Shown: positions 18,366 through 26,103 of the stretch, one piece after another
Layout: each line of letters starts with the position of its first letter
How positions within the stretch are numbered: position 1 is the first letter of the stretch
Assembly (NCBI RefSeq): GCF_003313245.1
Contig: NZ_QJSD01000010.1
Location: forward strand, 1-64,000
Direction of reading: 5' to 3'
Length of the DNA: 64,000 nucleotides
Origin: Primorskyibacter marinus
GTDB lineage: Bacteria > Pseudomonadota > Alphaproteobacteria > Rhodobacterales > Rhodobacteraceae
Translations under genes and position numbers: made by a program
Notes under the pieces: generated by a model
Databases searched by the model: none
The model's input: only the letters and a program-made list of their open reading frames with translations
What the model was told of the DNA's origin: nothing

Positions 18366-18720
18366 GTAAAACAATTCCAGAACTTGATCGGACGGAGGAA
18401 CGCACTGCACCTGACGACAGGTACGACGAGGTCCCTTGCCGGGACGAGGTTCCTGGAGATGCCGGAAGCCCGCAAGTTATCGGCTAACGCTGAATACGCG
18501 TAAAAGATAGGTACCCAGGGATCAGATTTGGACCAGGCATAGAGTGGCAGCCATGAGGCTGACTACGGACGGAAGAGCGAAGCCCGTGCAGGGGGTGTCC
18601 TTCAGTCCTGACGTGCGGATGCAGTGAAAAAGAAAAAGTAAGATTCTGAATTTGTGCCTTAAAACTCGGTGAAGAATGAAATCTTCGCCGGGATTTTTGA
18701 CTTGCCCGAAACCCTTGACA
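18366..18720 (+). ncRNA. Possible bridge RNA region of the IS110 element
   Basis: The 355 bp after the transposase have no gene but hold a run of small hairpins: CCTG-acga-CAGG (18410-18421), GTCCC-TTGCC-GGGAC (18431-18445) and CAGCC-ATGA-GGCTG (18548-18561). IS110 elements encode a bridge RNA in a non-coding end, and in the IS1111 type it lies 3' of the transposase. Position and hairpins fit, but I could not identify target- and donor-binding loops. Confidence 0.35.
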
Positions 18721-18739
18721 GAGGCCCGCCCCATTACGG

Positions 18740-18764
18740 AAGGCGGGCTTTATGCCCGCCTTTT
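18740..18764 (+). terminator. Hairpin between IS110 and gabT
   Basis: A perfect 9-bp stem (AAGGCGGGC, TTTAT loop, GCCCGCCTT) followed on the plus strand by TTTT. Read on the minus strand it is 21 bp past the aminotransferase stop but lacks a T-run, so it acts better for plus-strand transcripts leaving the IS element. Confidence 0.65.
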
Positions 18765-18782
18765 CTGGTTCATCCGGGCCGG

Positions 18783-20165
18783 TCAGCCCTGGGCTTCTGC
18801 AATCGCATCGCTCAGCGCGGCCTCAAAGATCGTCAGCCCCTCTTCGACAAGTTCGTCTGACGCGGTCAAAGGCACCATGATCCGCAACGCATTGCCGTGC
18901 ATTCCGCAGGACAACAAGATCAGGCCGCGCTTCAATGCGTGGGCGACAACGGATTTTGTCAGCGCCGCATCAGGAGTGGCGGTTTCAAAATCGGTGACGA
19001 ATTCTACTGCCAGCATCGCGCCAAGGCCACGAATGTCCCACATGCGGAACGGCGCAACGCGGGCACCGATCTCGGCGAACCGCGCGCGGAACGTCTCGCC
19101 CAGGGCGGTTGACCGCGCAAGCAAGCCTTCTTCTTCGATCGCCTCGATTGCCGCCAGGGCAGCAGCGCAAGCCACCGGGTTACCGCCATAGGTTCCGCCA
19201 AGCCCGCCGGGAATCACCGCGTCCATCACCTCTGCACGGCCAATGACACCGGCAATCGGATAGCCGCCTGCCATGGATTTTGCCACGGTGATGAGGTCGG
19301 GAACGACACCGGAATGCTCTATCGCGAACCATGTCCCGGTACGTCCGAAACCCGCCTGAATCTCGTCTGCGATCAGCATGATGCCATGTTTGTCGCAAAT
19401 CCCGCGCAGGGCAGTCAGCATCTCGAACGGCACGGGCGTATAGCCCCCTTCCCCCAAAACGGGTTCGATGATGATCGCTGCAATGCGTTCGGGCTGGGCA
19501 TCGGTCAGGAAAAGGTTTTGCAACCCCGTCAATGCATCCTGAACGGTGATACCGTCACGAACAGACGGGAATGGCGCGCGGAAAATGTCGGGCGGGAATG
19601 GACCGACGTCCTTTTTGTAAGGGCTGACTTTTCCGGTCATGCCAAGCGTCAGCAAAGTGCGGCCGTGATACCCGCCCGTAAAGGCGATGACGCCAGGGCG
19701 CCCGGTTGCCGCGCGCGCGATCTTGACCGCGTTCTCGACAGCCTCGGCACCGGTCGTCACCAACAGCGACTTCTTGGGAAAATCGCCCGGTGCCAATGCG
19801 TTCAGCTTCTCTGCCAGCGCAATATATGGCTCATATGGCACAACCTGAAAACTGGTATGCGTGTAGTGATCTTCCTGGGCCTTGGCAGCGGCAATGACTT
19901 TGGGATGACGATGTCCGGTGTTCAACACCGCGATTCCGCCCGCAAAATCGAGATAGCGATTGCCATCGACGTCCCAAATTTCGGCGTTTTCCGCGTGTTT
20001 GGCAAAGATCGGCGTTGCGGACGCCACACCGCGCGCAACGGACGCGTTACGCCGTGCTATCAACGCGTCATTGGTCTTGCTCAAACCTGCGTCGGGAACA
20101 ACAGCGATTGCGGGCTTGCCCTTCGCAGGAGCTTTCGTCGTTTTTCTGGTCGCAGTCCTAGCCAT
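18783..20165 (-). CDS. gabT: Class III aminotransferase, 4-aminobutyrate type
   Basis: A PLP enzyme of 460 residues that most likely moves the amino group of GABA (or a related omega-amine) to 2-oxoglutarate, giving succinic semialdehyde. Seen: [15 protein letters not shown], the [13 protein letters not shown] cofactor loop, [25 protein letters not shown] and the PLP lysine in [10 protein letters not shown] basic N-terminal extension ([14 protein letters not shown]) of about 25 residues is unusual. AAAGGG precedes the ATG. It diverges from an XRE-cupin regulator, an arrangement known for polyamine/GABA genes. Ornithine or diaminobutyrate aminotransferase activity cannot be excluded. Confidence 0.85.
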   Translation of the reverse strand: MARTATRKTTKAPAKGKPAIAVVPDAGLSKTNDALIARRNASVARGVASATPIFAKHAENAEIWDVDGNRYLDFAGGIAVLNTGHRHPKVIAAAKAQEDHYTHTSFQVVPYEPYIALAEKLNALAPGDFPKKSLLVTTGAEAVENAVKIARAATGRPGVIAFTGGYHGRTLLTLGMTGKVSPYKKDVGPFPPDIFRAPFPSVRDGITVQDALTGLQNLFLTDAQPERIAAIIIEPVLGEGGYTPVPFEMLTALRGICDKHGIMLIADEIQAGFGRTGTWFAIEHSGVVPDLITVAKSMAGGYPIAGVIGRAEVMDAVIPGGLGGTYGGNPVACAAALAAIEAIEEEGLLARSTALGETFRARFAEIGARVAPFRMWDIRGLGAMLAVEFVTDFETATPDAALTKSVVAHALKRGLILLSCGMHGNALRIMVPLTASDELVEEGLTIFEAALSDAIAEAQG

Positions 20166-20204
20166 CTCTTGACCCTTTCCGGTTTGACCCAGGTTGCAAT
20201 TTGG

Positions 20205-20235
20205 ATGTTTAAAATTCTCTTATTATGTTTAAAAT
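20205..20235. promoter_or_regulatory. Direct repeats ATGTTTAAAAT upstream of gabT
   Basis: Two identical 11-bp copies (20205-20215 and 20225-20235) are spaced exactly 20 bp apart, about two helical turns, 40-70 bp upstream of the gabT start. They lie in the divergent promoter region shared with the XRE-cupin regulator and are the natural candidate for its operator. Confidence 0.5.
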
Positions 20236-20383
20236 ATCTGTCAACCGAAATTGACCTTCGCCATCAGATTGGGTGCAACATCGAAAATTCACTTGAGTAG
20301 CCCAAATGCCAGAAGACTTCAGCGAATTTTGAGTTCATTACGTCGGCTGCTCGCGCTAAGTTGTCGAAAAAAGGACGAATTTT

Positions 20384-20938
20384 TTGAATATCGGAAAGAG
20401 GTTACAGACGATCCGCAAGGCTCACGGCCTTTCCCAACGTGAGCTGGCCTCGCGTGCGGGGCTTACCAACGGCACGATTTCACTTATCGAAAAGGACCGG
20501 ACCAGCCCTTCGGTGGCCTCGCTGAAGAGTTTGCTCGACGCGATTCCAATAAGCATCGCGGAGTTTTTTGCCGATATCGAAGAAGCAACCGAACCCAAGC
20601 TATTTTACTTGCCGGAAGAGTTTATCGAAGTAGCCCCAAAGTCGGGGCCTGCCGCCGTGTCTCTGAGACAGTTGGGCAATGCCAGCACCCACGCGCTGCA
20701 ACTTCTTGACGAAACATATCCGCCAAAATCGGATACCGGCCCCGAGCTTCTGAGTCATATCGGCGAAGAGGCCGGTATCGTTATCGAGGGCCAGATAGAG
20801 GTCACCGTTGGTGACGTGGTAAAAGTCCTTGGTCCCGGCGCGGGATACCTCTTTGATAGCCGCGAACCGCATCGTTTTCGAAACGTCGGGACCACGATCT
20901 GTCGGATCATCAGCGCCTGCACTCCGCCAACTTTCTAA
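20384..20938 (+). CDS. XRE-family regulator with cupin domain (PuuR-like)
   Basis: A 184-residue regulator with an N-terminal helix-turn-helix (residues 1-60, LSQRELASRAGLTNGTISLIEKD) and a C-terminal cupin sensor (about 110-180, HIGEEAGIVIEGQIEVTVGD, DSREPHRFRNVG). This two-domain layout is that of PuuR, the repressor of putrescine-to-GABA genes in E. coli. Start codon is TTG with AAGGA about 9 bp upstream. It is divergent from the aminotransferase, with paired ATGTTTAAAAT repeats between them, so it probably controls that gene. The small-molecule signal is unknown. Confidence 0.88.
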   Translation: MNIGKRLQTIRKAHGLSQRELASRAGLTNGTISLIEKDRTSPSVASLKSLLDAIPISIAEFFADIEEATEPKLFYLPEEFIEVAPKSGPAAVSLRQLGNASTHALQLLDETYPPKSDTGPELLSHIGEEAGIVIEGQIEVTVGDVVKVLGPGAGYLFDSREPHRFRNVGTTICRIISACTPPTF

Positions 20939-21102
20939 GTCCTGCCTGCAAAAATCATATGCGTTTGAACACCCTTGGCACACGGCTTCTTTTGCACCCG
21001 TTGCCGCAGAAATTGCCGCCAGATTTGACCGGCCCCTAACACGCCCTCGCCAATAGACGAAAATATGCGGGGCGGGTCATATACGCCCATCGCAAATGCA
21101 TC

Positions 21103-21939
21103 TTAACTTTGCGATTCATCCAACATCCGGGACAGCCGCGGAGCGATGGCGGCGGCGGCCTCTTGATGCGCGATTGGCCCCATCAGTTCCCCCACGGCCA
21201 GACGATCGGTTTCGGCAAAGACCATCCCCTCTGCACGGCGTTCAAGAGCTGCTTTACTGGCGACAACTTCGATGACGTCCGCGGCTTGGGGGCGGATCGC
21301 CTCGACCATCGCGCGGTTCACGAACATCGGATCTTGGTCCTTGGCGATATCACAATTTTCTGGCGCATGTTCGGCGAACCATAACAGGACGGCCCGCCCG
21401 CGAAGCGAGAGCAGCAAGTGCCGCATTCGGGCCAGCCACGCGTTGCGGAGTTCCTCTTTCACTATTTCAAACCGTTCCACCGATAAACGCTGAAGGCTTT
21501 GCAGCATATGCCGATTGAAATTGAAATCGGTAAAGTCGACCTCGCTGTACAGTTCTTGCAACGACCTGGACGCCTTCAGGAAACGATCGTTTCTTCGTGG
21601 ATGCACAGAATAGAAGCGGTTGGACATATTCGACGCGCCCATCACCTGAAGAACGGTCACCGCAGCTTGCTCTGCTGCGTGCAACACCACCGGTTCATTC
21701 AAATATACATCCAGCCCGGCATTCGGCGTTCCAAAATTGATGCAGGTTCTGTTTATCGACTTTTCGACAAGGACGGGGACCGGATCTCGTACAAAACGTC
21801 CATAGATCTCTGTCCCGCCCAGAAAGGCGATATACTCCCCTTGCAACTGTCGTCTTGGACCACGGAACAAGATGCGCGAATTGTCATACCGACACGGATA
21901 GTACTCCAGGCCAGTTCGGCCCGCTCTTTCATAGGTCAT
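21103..21939 (-). CDS. DUF6473-family protein
   Basis: A 278-residue protein of unknown function. I recognise the family layout: N-terminal LEYYPCRYDNSRILFRGPRR, then IAFLGGTEIYGRF, CINFGTPNAGLDVYLN, TVLQVMGASNMSNRFY-SVHPRRNDRF and TDFNFNRHML. The LGGTE...NFG...NAG pattern recalls SGNH/GDSL hydrolase blocks, but a catalytic set is not certain. No signal peptide. I chose the ATG at 21939 because the family start (MTYERAGRTGLEYYPC) fits; two in-frame starts lie upstream. It diverges from the hydroxybutyryl-CoA dehydrogenase gene. Confidence 0.65.
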   Translation of the reverse strand: MTYERAGRTGLEYYPCRYDNSRILFRGPRRQLQGEYIAFLGGTEIYGRFVRDPVPVLVEKSINRTCINFGTPNAGLDVYLNEPVVLHAAEQAAVTVLQVMGASNMSNRFYSVHPRRNDRFLKASRSLQELYSEVDFTDFNFNRHMLQSLQRLSVERFEIVKEELRNAWLARMRHLLLSLRGRAVLLWFAEHAPENCDIAKDQDPMFVNRAMVEAIRPQAADVIEVVASKAALERRAEGMVFAETDRLAVGELMGPIAHQEAAAAIAPRLSRMLDESQS

Positions 21940-22098
21940 CTTACCCACCATTATTTTCACCCGGACACAGAATCGCCTGAATCTGTTGTGATTTGGCTAA
22001 AGCGCGAAGTTGAGAAGAAGTTTAGTCACCTGCCCTTGCACCCCCCTCCCGCGCGCGCCTATGATTGCGGCGCAGCATTTTCACCAGGACGGACAAGT

Positions 22099-22974
22099 AT
22101 GGATATCACGCGGATCGGAGTTGTGGGCGCGGGGCAGATGGGCAATGGCATCGCGCATGTGTTGGCGGTTGCCGGATATGAGGTGCTGCTCAACGACATC
22201 AATCAGGATGCGTTGGACAAGGCCGTAGCCTTGATCGACCGCAATCTTGAACGGCAGGTCAGCCGCGAAAAGATCTCTGCCGATGAGAAAGCCGCCGCGA
22301 TGGCGCGGATCGGCACGACGATGGCACTGACAGACCTAGGCAAAACAGATCTTGTGATCGAGGCCGCGACAGAGCGCGAAGAGGTCAAGCAAAAGATCTT
22401 TGACGCATTGCTGCCGCATCTCGAACCGCACACGATCCTGACCTCCAACACCTCGTCAATTTCGATCACCCGGCTTGCCAGCCGTACGGATCGGCCCGAG
22501 AAATTCATGGGCTTCCACTTTATGAACCCGGTGCCCGTGATGCAGTTGGTCGAACTGATCCGCGGGATCGCGACCGACGACGAAACCTATGATGCCTGCT
22601 TGGGTGTGGTTGAAAAGCTGGGCAAAACCTCGGCCTCCGCCGAAGACTTCCCGGCATTCATCGTCAACCGCATTCTGGTGCCGATGATCAACGAAGCGGT
22701 TTACACGCTGTATGAAGGCGTGGGAAACGTGAACTCCATCGACCAGTCGATGAAACTGGGTGCCAATCACCCGATGGGACCGCTGGAACTGGCGGATTTC
22801 ATCGGTCTCGACACCTGCCTTGCGATTATGAACGTGCTGCATGACGGGCTGGCGGATACGAAATATCGCCCCTGCCCTTTGCTGACCAAATATGTCGAAG
22901 CCGGCTGGCTGGGCCGCAAGACCAAACGCGGCTTCTACGACTACCGTGGCGACACGCCAGTGCCGACGCGCTGA
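22099..22974 (+). CDS. hbd: 3-hydroxybutyryl-CoA dehydrogenase
   Basis: Oxidises 3-hydroxybutyryl-CoA to acetoacetyl-CoA with NAD(P). The 291-residue, single-module form has the Rossmann GAGQMGNGIA (10-19), IEAATERE, SNTSSISIT, the catalytic His in GFHFMNPVPVM and the Glu in the following helix. The C-terminal domain ends in WLGRKTKRGFYDY. The true start is the ATG at 22099 with AGGACGGA upstream; the frame is open for 200 codons before it without meaning. It connects with PhaA/PhaB and the ethylmalonyl-CoA pathway enzyme in this window. Confidence 0.95.
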   Translation: MDITRIGVVGAGQMGNGIAHVLAVAGYEVLLNDINQDALDKAVALIDRNLERQVSREKISADEKAAAMARIGTTMALTDLGKTDLVIEAATEREEVKQKIFDALLPHLEPHTILTSNTSSISITRLASRTDRPEKFMGFHFMNPVPVMQLVELIRGIATDDETYDACLGVVEKLGKTSASAEDFPAFIVNRILVPMINEAVYTLYEGVGNVNSIDQSMKLGANHPMGPLELADFIGLDTCLAIMNVLHDGLADTKYRPCPLLTKYVEAGWLGRKTKRGFYDYRGDTPVPTR

Positions 22975-22984
22975 CCAGCGCAGG

Positions 22985-23926
22985 TCAGGATTTGCTTAGC
23001 GCCAGCGTCTGTTCGCGAAGCCAGCCAACGAAACCGCGCGGATTACTGGCCCAGTCCTGGATTGCATCCCGTTCAATCGGATGCCCGACGACCGGTGCTT
23101 GCGGCTTGTCCAGCGCATGCACGACTTCATAAAGCAATAATCCCTGCCGAAGCGTCGCCGACACGCGGTTGGCCATCTGATACCAACGCGAATTGGAGCC
23201 GGGGAAATAGATCGGCAAAACGCGCGCCTCGGACCTTTGGATCATCTTGGCGGTGAACGGATTCCAGTCGGCCTCCACCGCTTCGCCCATCATGGTCGGC
23301 GACGACGCCACGACCCCCGACGGAAACAGAACGACCACGCCGCCATCCTTCAGATGCTGCATGGCACGTTTGCGCATTTCGAGGTTTTGTTGCAGCGCAT
23401 CTGCCTCATGCGCAAACGGCACAGGGATCATGAATTGCTCGATCTCGCCGACCCCTGTCAGCAGCGAGCGGGTGAGAATCTTGTAGTCGGTCCGCACTCG
23501 GCCAATCAGTTCCGCCAACACCATCCCGTCGATCAGGCCGTGCGGATGGTTCGCGGTGATGACAAGCGGGCCTTCTTTGGGGATACGCGCGATCTGTTCA
23601 GCGGGAGTGGCAAGCTCTATTCCCATGACTTCCAGCGCCTGCTTCCAGAACGCCTGACCTTCAGGTACGCCCATCCCTTCAAATTCGCGAATGCGACGCA
23701 GCAAGCGAAGCTTGCCGGTCAGAAGTTCCATCACCTGTATGGTTTTGACCTGAAGCGCCCTGTCAAAAGTATTGGCATAAGACAATCTGCGCCGATCATA
23801 GGGTTGGTCGGCGAGATTGGTCCCGTCTCCCTGCCCCAGCAATTGCCGAGTCTTTCGCGGCATCATGTCAGGCCGAGGTTCCGTGCTGTCAACCAAATCA
23901 GGATTTCCCTTCCGGACGCCTGTCAC
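22985..23926 (-). CDS. Lysophospholipid acyltransferase family protein
   Basis: A 313-residue PlsC/OlsA-type acyltransferase. The acceptor motif is NHPHGLIDG (126-134), a spacing of the NHPxGxxDG class rather than canonical NHxxxxD. A later block, VVVLFPSGVVAS, corresponds to the substrate-binding motif. It probably acylates a lysolipid at the inner membrane. The GTG start overlaps the HPr stop by 4 bp (GTGA), so it is coupled to the PTS genes; internal ATGs at codons 21-22 are alternatives. Confidence 0.82.
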   Translation of the reverse strand: MTGVRKGNPDLVDSTEPRPDMMPRKTRQLLGQGDGTNLADQPYDRRRLSYANTFDRALQVKTIQVMELLTGKLRLLRRIREFEGMGVPEGQAFWKQALEVMGIELATPAEQIARIPKEGPLVITANHPHGLIDGMVLAELIGRVRTDYKILTRSLLTGVGEIEQFMIPVPFAHEADALQQNLEMRKRAMQHLKDGGVVVLFPSGVVASSPTMMGEAVEADWNPFTAKMIQRSEARVLPIYFPGSNSRWYQMANRVSATLRQGLLLYEVVHALDKPQAPVVGHPIERDAIQDWASNPRGFVGWLREQTLALSKS

Positions 23927-24201
23927 ATGTCCTCGCCAAACCGATCGGCAACCAGAGCTTCCACCGCATCTGCCAGCGCTCCGGCATCCGGGCCAGATAT
24001 TTCGACTTCAATAGTGCTTCCTTTGGAGGCTGCCAACATCAAAAGCCCCATGATGCTGTCGCCGGATGCGTTCATCCCATCCTTGCAGACCTCTACGGAG
24101 GCATCAAAGCCTTCCACGACTTCGACCAGCTTGGCCGAGGCACGGGCGTGCAGCCCCTTTTCATTCACGACCTGAAGCGTGCGACGGATGAAGTTTGACA
24201 T
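23923..24201 (-). CDS. ptsH: HPr-type phosphocarrier protein
   Basis: A 92-residue HPr/NPr. The phosphorylatable His18 lies in KGLHARASAKL and the HPr-kinase target Ser49 in GDSIMGLLML. With EIIA(Man) and HprK next door and no sugar permease in sight, it belongs to a regulatory PTS that controls metabolism instead of importing sugar. It follows EIIA by 8 bp. Confidence 0.95.
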   Translation of the reverse strand: MSNFIRRTLQVVNEKGLHARASAKLVEVVEGFDASVEVCKDGMNASGDSIMGLLMLAASKGSTIEVEISGPDAGALADAVEALVADRFGEDM

Positions 24202-24209
24202 GATGCGCC

Positions 24210-24602
24210 CTAGTCCAGAGAAATATTCTGACTGTCAATATACTTTCGCCCGGCCTCCAGGGCCGAACGAACCGCATCGGTAACAGACATTTGGCGACTT
24301 TTTGCCAGTTTGATCAACATCGGCAGATTGGCACCGTAAAGAATGCGCCGGTTCATTGGCTTACATGCCTTAAGCGCCAGGTTGGAAGGCGACCCACCGA
24401 ACATATCCGTAACGACCACCACGCCATCGCCATGATCGACGGCATCCGCTGCCGCACAAATCTCGGATTGCTTGACCGCACGGTTGTGATCGGCCTCGAT
24501 AGAGATCGTCCGCACAGCTTGCAATTCACCAACCACATGTTCGACTGCCGCGAGATATTCTCTCGCCAGTCCGCCATGTGCAACGATCACGATGCCGATC
24601 AA
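24210..24602 (-). CDS. PTS EIIA component, mannose family
   Basis: A 130-residue stand-alone EIIA(Man)-fold protein. The phospho-acceptor is His9 in VIVAHGGLA; VTDMFGGSPSNLA is the family core. No IIB/IIC/IID partners are present, so a signalling role is likely. The start is TTG, overlapping the rapZ stop by 4 bp (TTGA), which implies translational coupling. Confidence 0.92.
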   Translation of the reverse strand: MIGIVIVAHGGLAREYLAAVEHVVGELQAVRTISIEADHNRAVKQSEICAAADAVDHGDGVVVVTDMFGGSPSNLALKACKPMNRRILYGANLPMLIKLAKSRQMSVTDAVRSALEAGRKYIDSQNISLD

Positions 24603-25522
24603 TTTCGGGCCTCTCCGCCAATTTTCACGATGCGAGACGTTTCGGCCGCAAGGCCAAGACGTTCAAGTTCGCGATGCCTTATTGACACCCGCCAGCCCTG
24701 TAGCGCAAGGGCAGCGGCGACGCATTCCGTGACGGCAACGGATCGGTGTTGCCCGCCGGTGCATCCGAAACCGACCGAAAAATGGGCCTTTCCTTCCTCG
24801 ACCGTCGCCGGAAGCACAAAAGCAACAAGATCGGTGACCTTTTCAATGAACGGGGCATGGCGCGCATCGCGGCTCACATAGTCTGACACCGCCGCGTCCA
24901 GCCCTGTCAGTTTTCGCAGATCCTTCTGCCAGAACGGGTTGTGCAGAAAACGACAATCAAAAACCATGTCCAGCCCGTTCGGCAGCCCGCGCTTGTAGCT
25001 GAACGAATGCAAAGCGACTGCCATACCCTGCCCGGTCTCGGATCCGAACCAGCGTTGCACCTGCGCACGCAGGTCATGCGGCGTCAGGTCGCTGGTTTCG
25101 ACCAACAGGTCCGCACCACTTCGCACCGGTGCCAACATGTCCATTTCGCGCGCGACCCCTTCGCCCGGTGCGTCGTCGGGCGATAGCGGATGGCGCCTGC
25201 GTGTTTCGGAGAATCGACGCAGAAGAACCTCTGCCCGACAATCCAGATACAGCAATTCGACCGTCACCCGCTGATCGTTGGACAATCGCGCCTGCAAACC
25301 CAACAAGCCTTCCGGAGAGAAATCTCGCCCCCTTGCGTCAATTCCCAACGCCATCGGGCGCAGCGATACGCCGTCAATCAGCCGCGGGATCAGACCAAGG
25401 GGCAGGTTGTCGATCGCTTCAAAGCCCAGATCTTCGAGCGCGTTGAGCGCAGTTGTTCGGCCGGCACCCGACGGGCCGGTGACCAGGATCACTCTTTGCG
25501 TATCGGCGTCAGGGGCAGCCAT
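24599..25522 (-). CDS. rapZ: RNase adapter protein RapZ
   Basis: A 307-residue P-loop protein (UPF0042). Walker A is GPSGAGRTT (16-24); the C-terminal half has SFSYKRGLPNGLDMVFDCR and the GCTGGQHRSV block that binds RNA or metabolite in E. coli RapZ. There it steers RNase E to the GlmZ small RNA; in alphaproteobacteria the target is not established. The ATG at 25522 is one base from the hprK stop, and AAAGA lies upstream. Confidence 0.94.
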   Translation of the reverse strand: MAAPDADTQRVILVTGPSGAGRTTALNALEDLGFEAIDNLPLGLIPRLIDGVSLRPMALGIDARGRDFSPEGLLGLQARLSNDQRVTVELLYLDCRAEVLLRRFSETRRRHPLSPDDAPGEGVAREMDMLAPVRSGADLLVETSDLTPHDLRAQVQRWFGSETGQGMAVALHSFSYKRGLPNGLDMVFDCRFLHNPFWQKDLRKLTGLDAAVSDYVSRDARHAPFIEKVTDLVAFVLPATVEEGKAHFSVGFGCTGGQHRSVAVTECVAAALALQGWRVSIRHRELERLGLAAETSRIVKIGGEARN

Positions 25523-25523
25523 A

Positions 25524-25955
25524 TCAATCTTTCCGTCCAAACATGAGATAGTGATAAAGCGACGCAGCAAAATGGGGGGTCGCGGGCCTGTGAAGAAGGG
25601 GAATGTACCGGCCAAGCAGCAAGGTGTTCCGCAGTTCAGGCATACGTTGGCCTTCTGTCTCGTCAAGGTCAACCACTACCGCCACACGAACCGAACCTGC
25701 CAAGGGCGCATTCAACAATCCTATGCCTCTGGCTTCGATCAACGGCGGCAGACCTTTCGGAGCGCGCGCAATAATTTCATCCGCACCGTCCCAACGACAT
25801 AATTCCGTTCGGTCATCCGCAATGAGTCGCGCCCCAAGCGCCATCATCTCCAGTGCCAATCCGGACTTTCCCGCCCCCGATGCCCCCAGGAAGACCGCAC
25901 CTTTGTTCCCGAGTGACACTGTCGAGGCATGCAGGATCGTGGACTGTTTGTTCAT
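25524..25955 (-). CDS. hprK: HPr kinase/phosphorylase, short alphaproteobacterial form
   Basis: A 143-residue protein carrying only the C-terminal kinase domain. Walker A is GASGAGKS (24-31); LIADDRTEL and IEARGIGLLN are the catalytic and signature segments. The N-terminal domain of Firmicute HprK (about 310 residues) is absent, as usual in alphaproteobacteria. It would phosphorylate Ser49 of HPr. A 148-bp gap separates it from chvG. Confidence 0.92.
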   Translation of the reverse strand: MNKQSTILHASTVSLGNKGAVFLGASGAGKSGLALEMMALGARLIADDRTELCRWDGADEIIARAPKGLPPLIEARGIGLLNAPLAGSVRVAVVVDLDETEGQRMPELRNTLLLGRYIPLLHRPATPHFAASLYHYLMFGRKD

Positions 25956-26103
25956 AACGCAAGCTTGCCTTCAATTCGCAACAGCGGTCCCTAATACATG
26001 ACAATCGGTGTGGTCGGCTCGGACCACAACCGCTTTTCGAGACGGTTGTGACGAAAGCGGATTGGCTGCCTGACGGCAATAGCACATATAGAAATGGTGC
26101 GGA

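Larger units (their letters stand above)
17240..18720 (+). mobile_element. IS110-family insertion sequence (ends approximate)
   Basis: The element comprises one DEDD transposase gene with about 90 bp of leader and about 350 bp of structured non-coding DNA behind it. IS110 elements lack ordinary terminal inverted repeats and may make no target duplication, so exact ends cannot be fixed by eye. CCCTTGA occurs in direct orientation near both presumed ends (17255-17261 and 18712-18718). The right side abuts a hairpin (18740-18762). The longer right flank suggests the IS1111-type layout. Confidence 0.6.

Noticed and set aside
18740-18762. Hairpin as the gabT terminator
   Set aside because: The T-run is on the plus-strand side; on the gabT strand no T-run follows, so I assigned it to the plus strand.
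22099-22974. hbd extended upstream by 200 codons
   Set aside because: The upstream part lies opposite the DUF6473 gene, shows no family similarity, and the family start is at 22099 with a ribosome site.
25813-26085. 90-codon minus-strand frame between chvG and hprK
   Set aside because: It overlaps the hprK start in another frame, has no clear ribosome site and no family resemblance.
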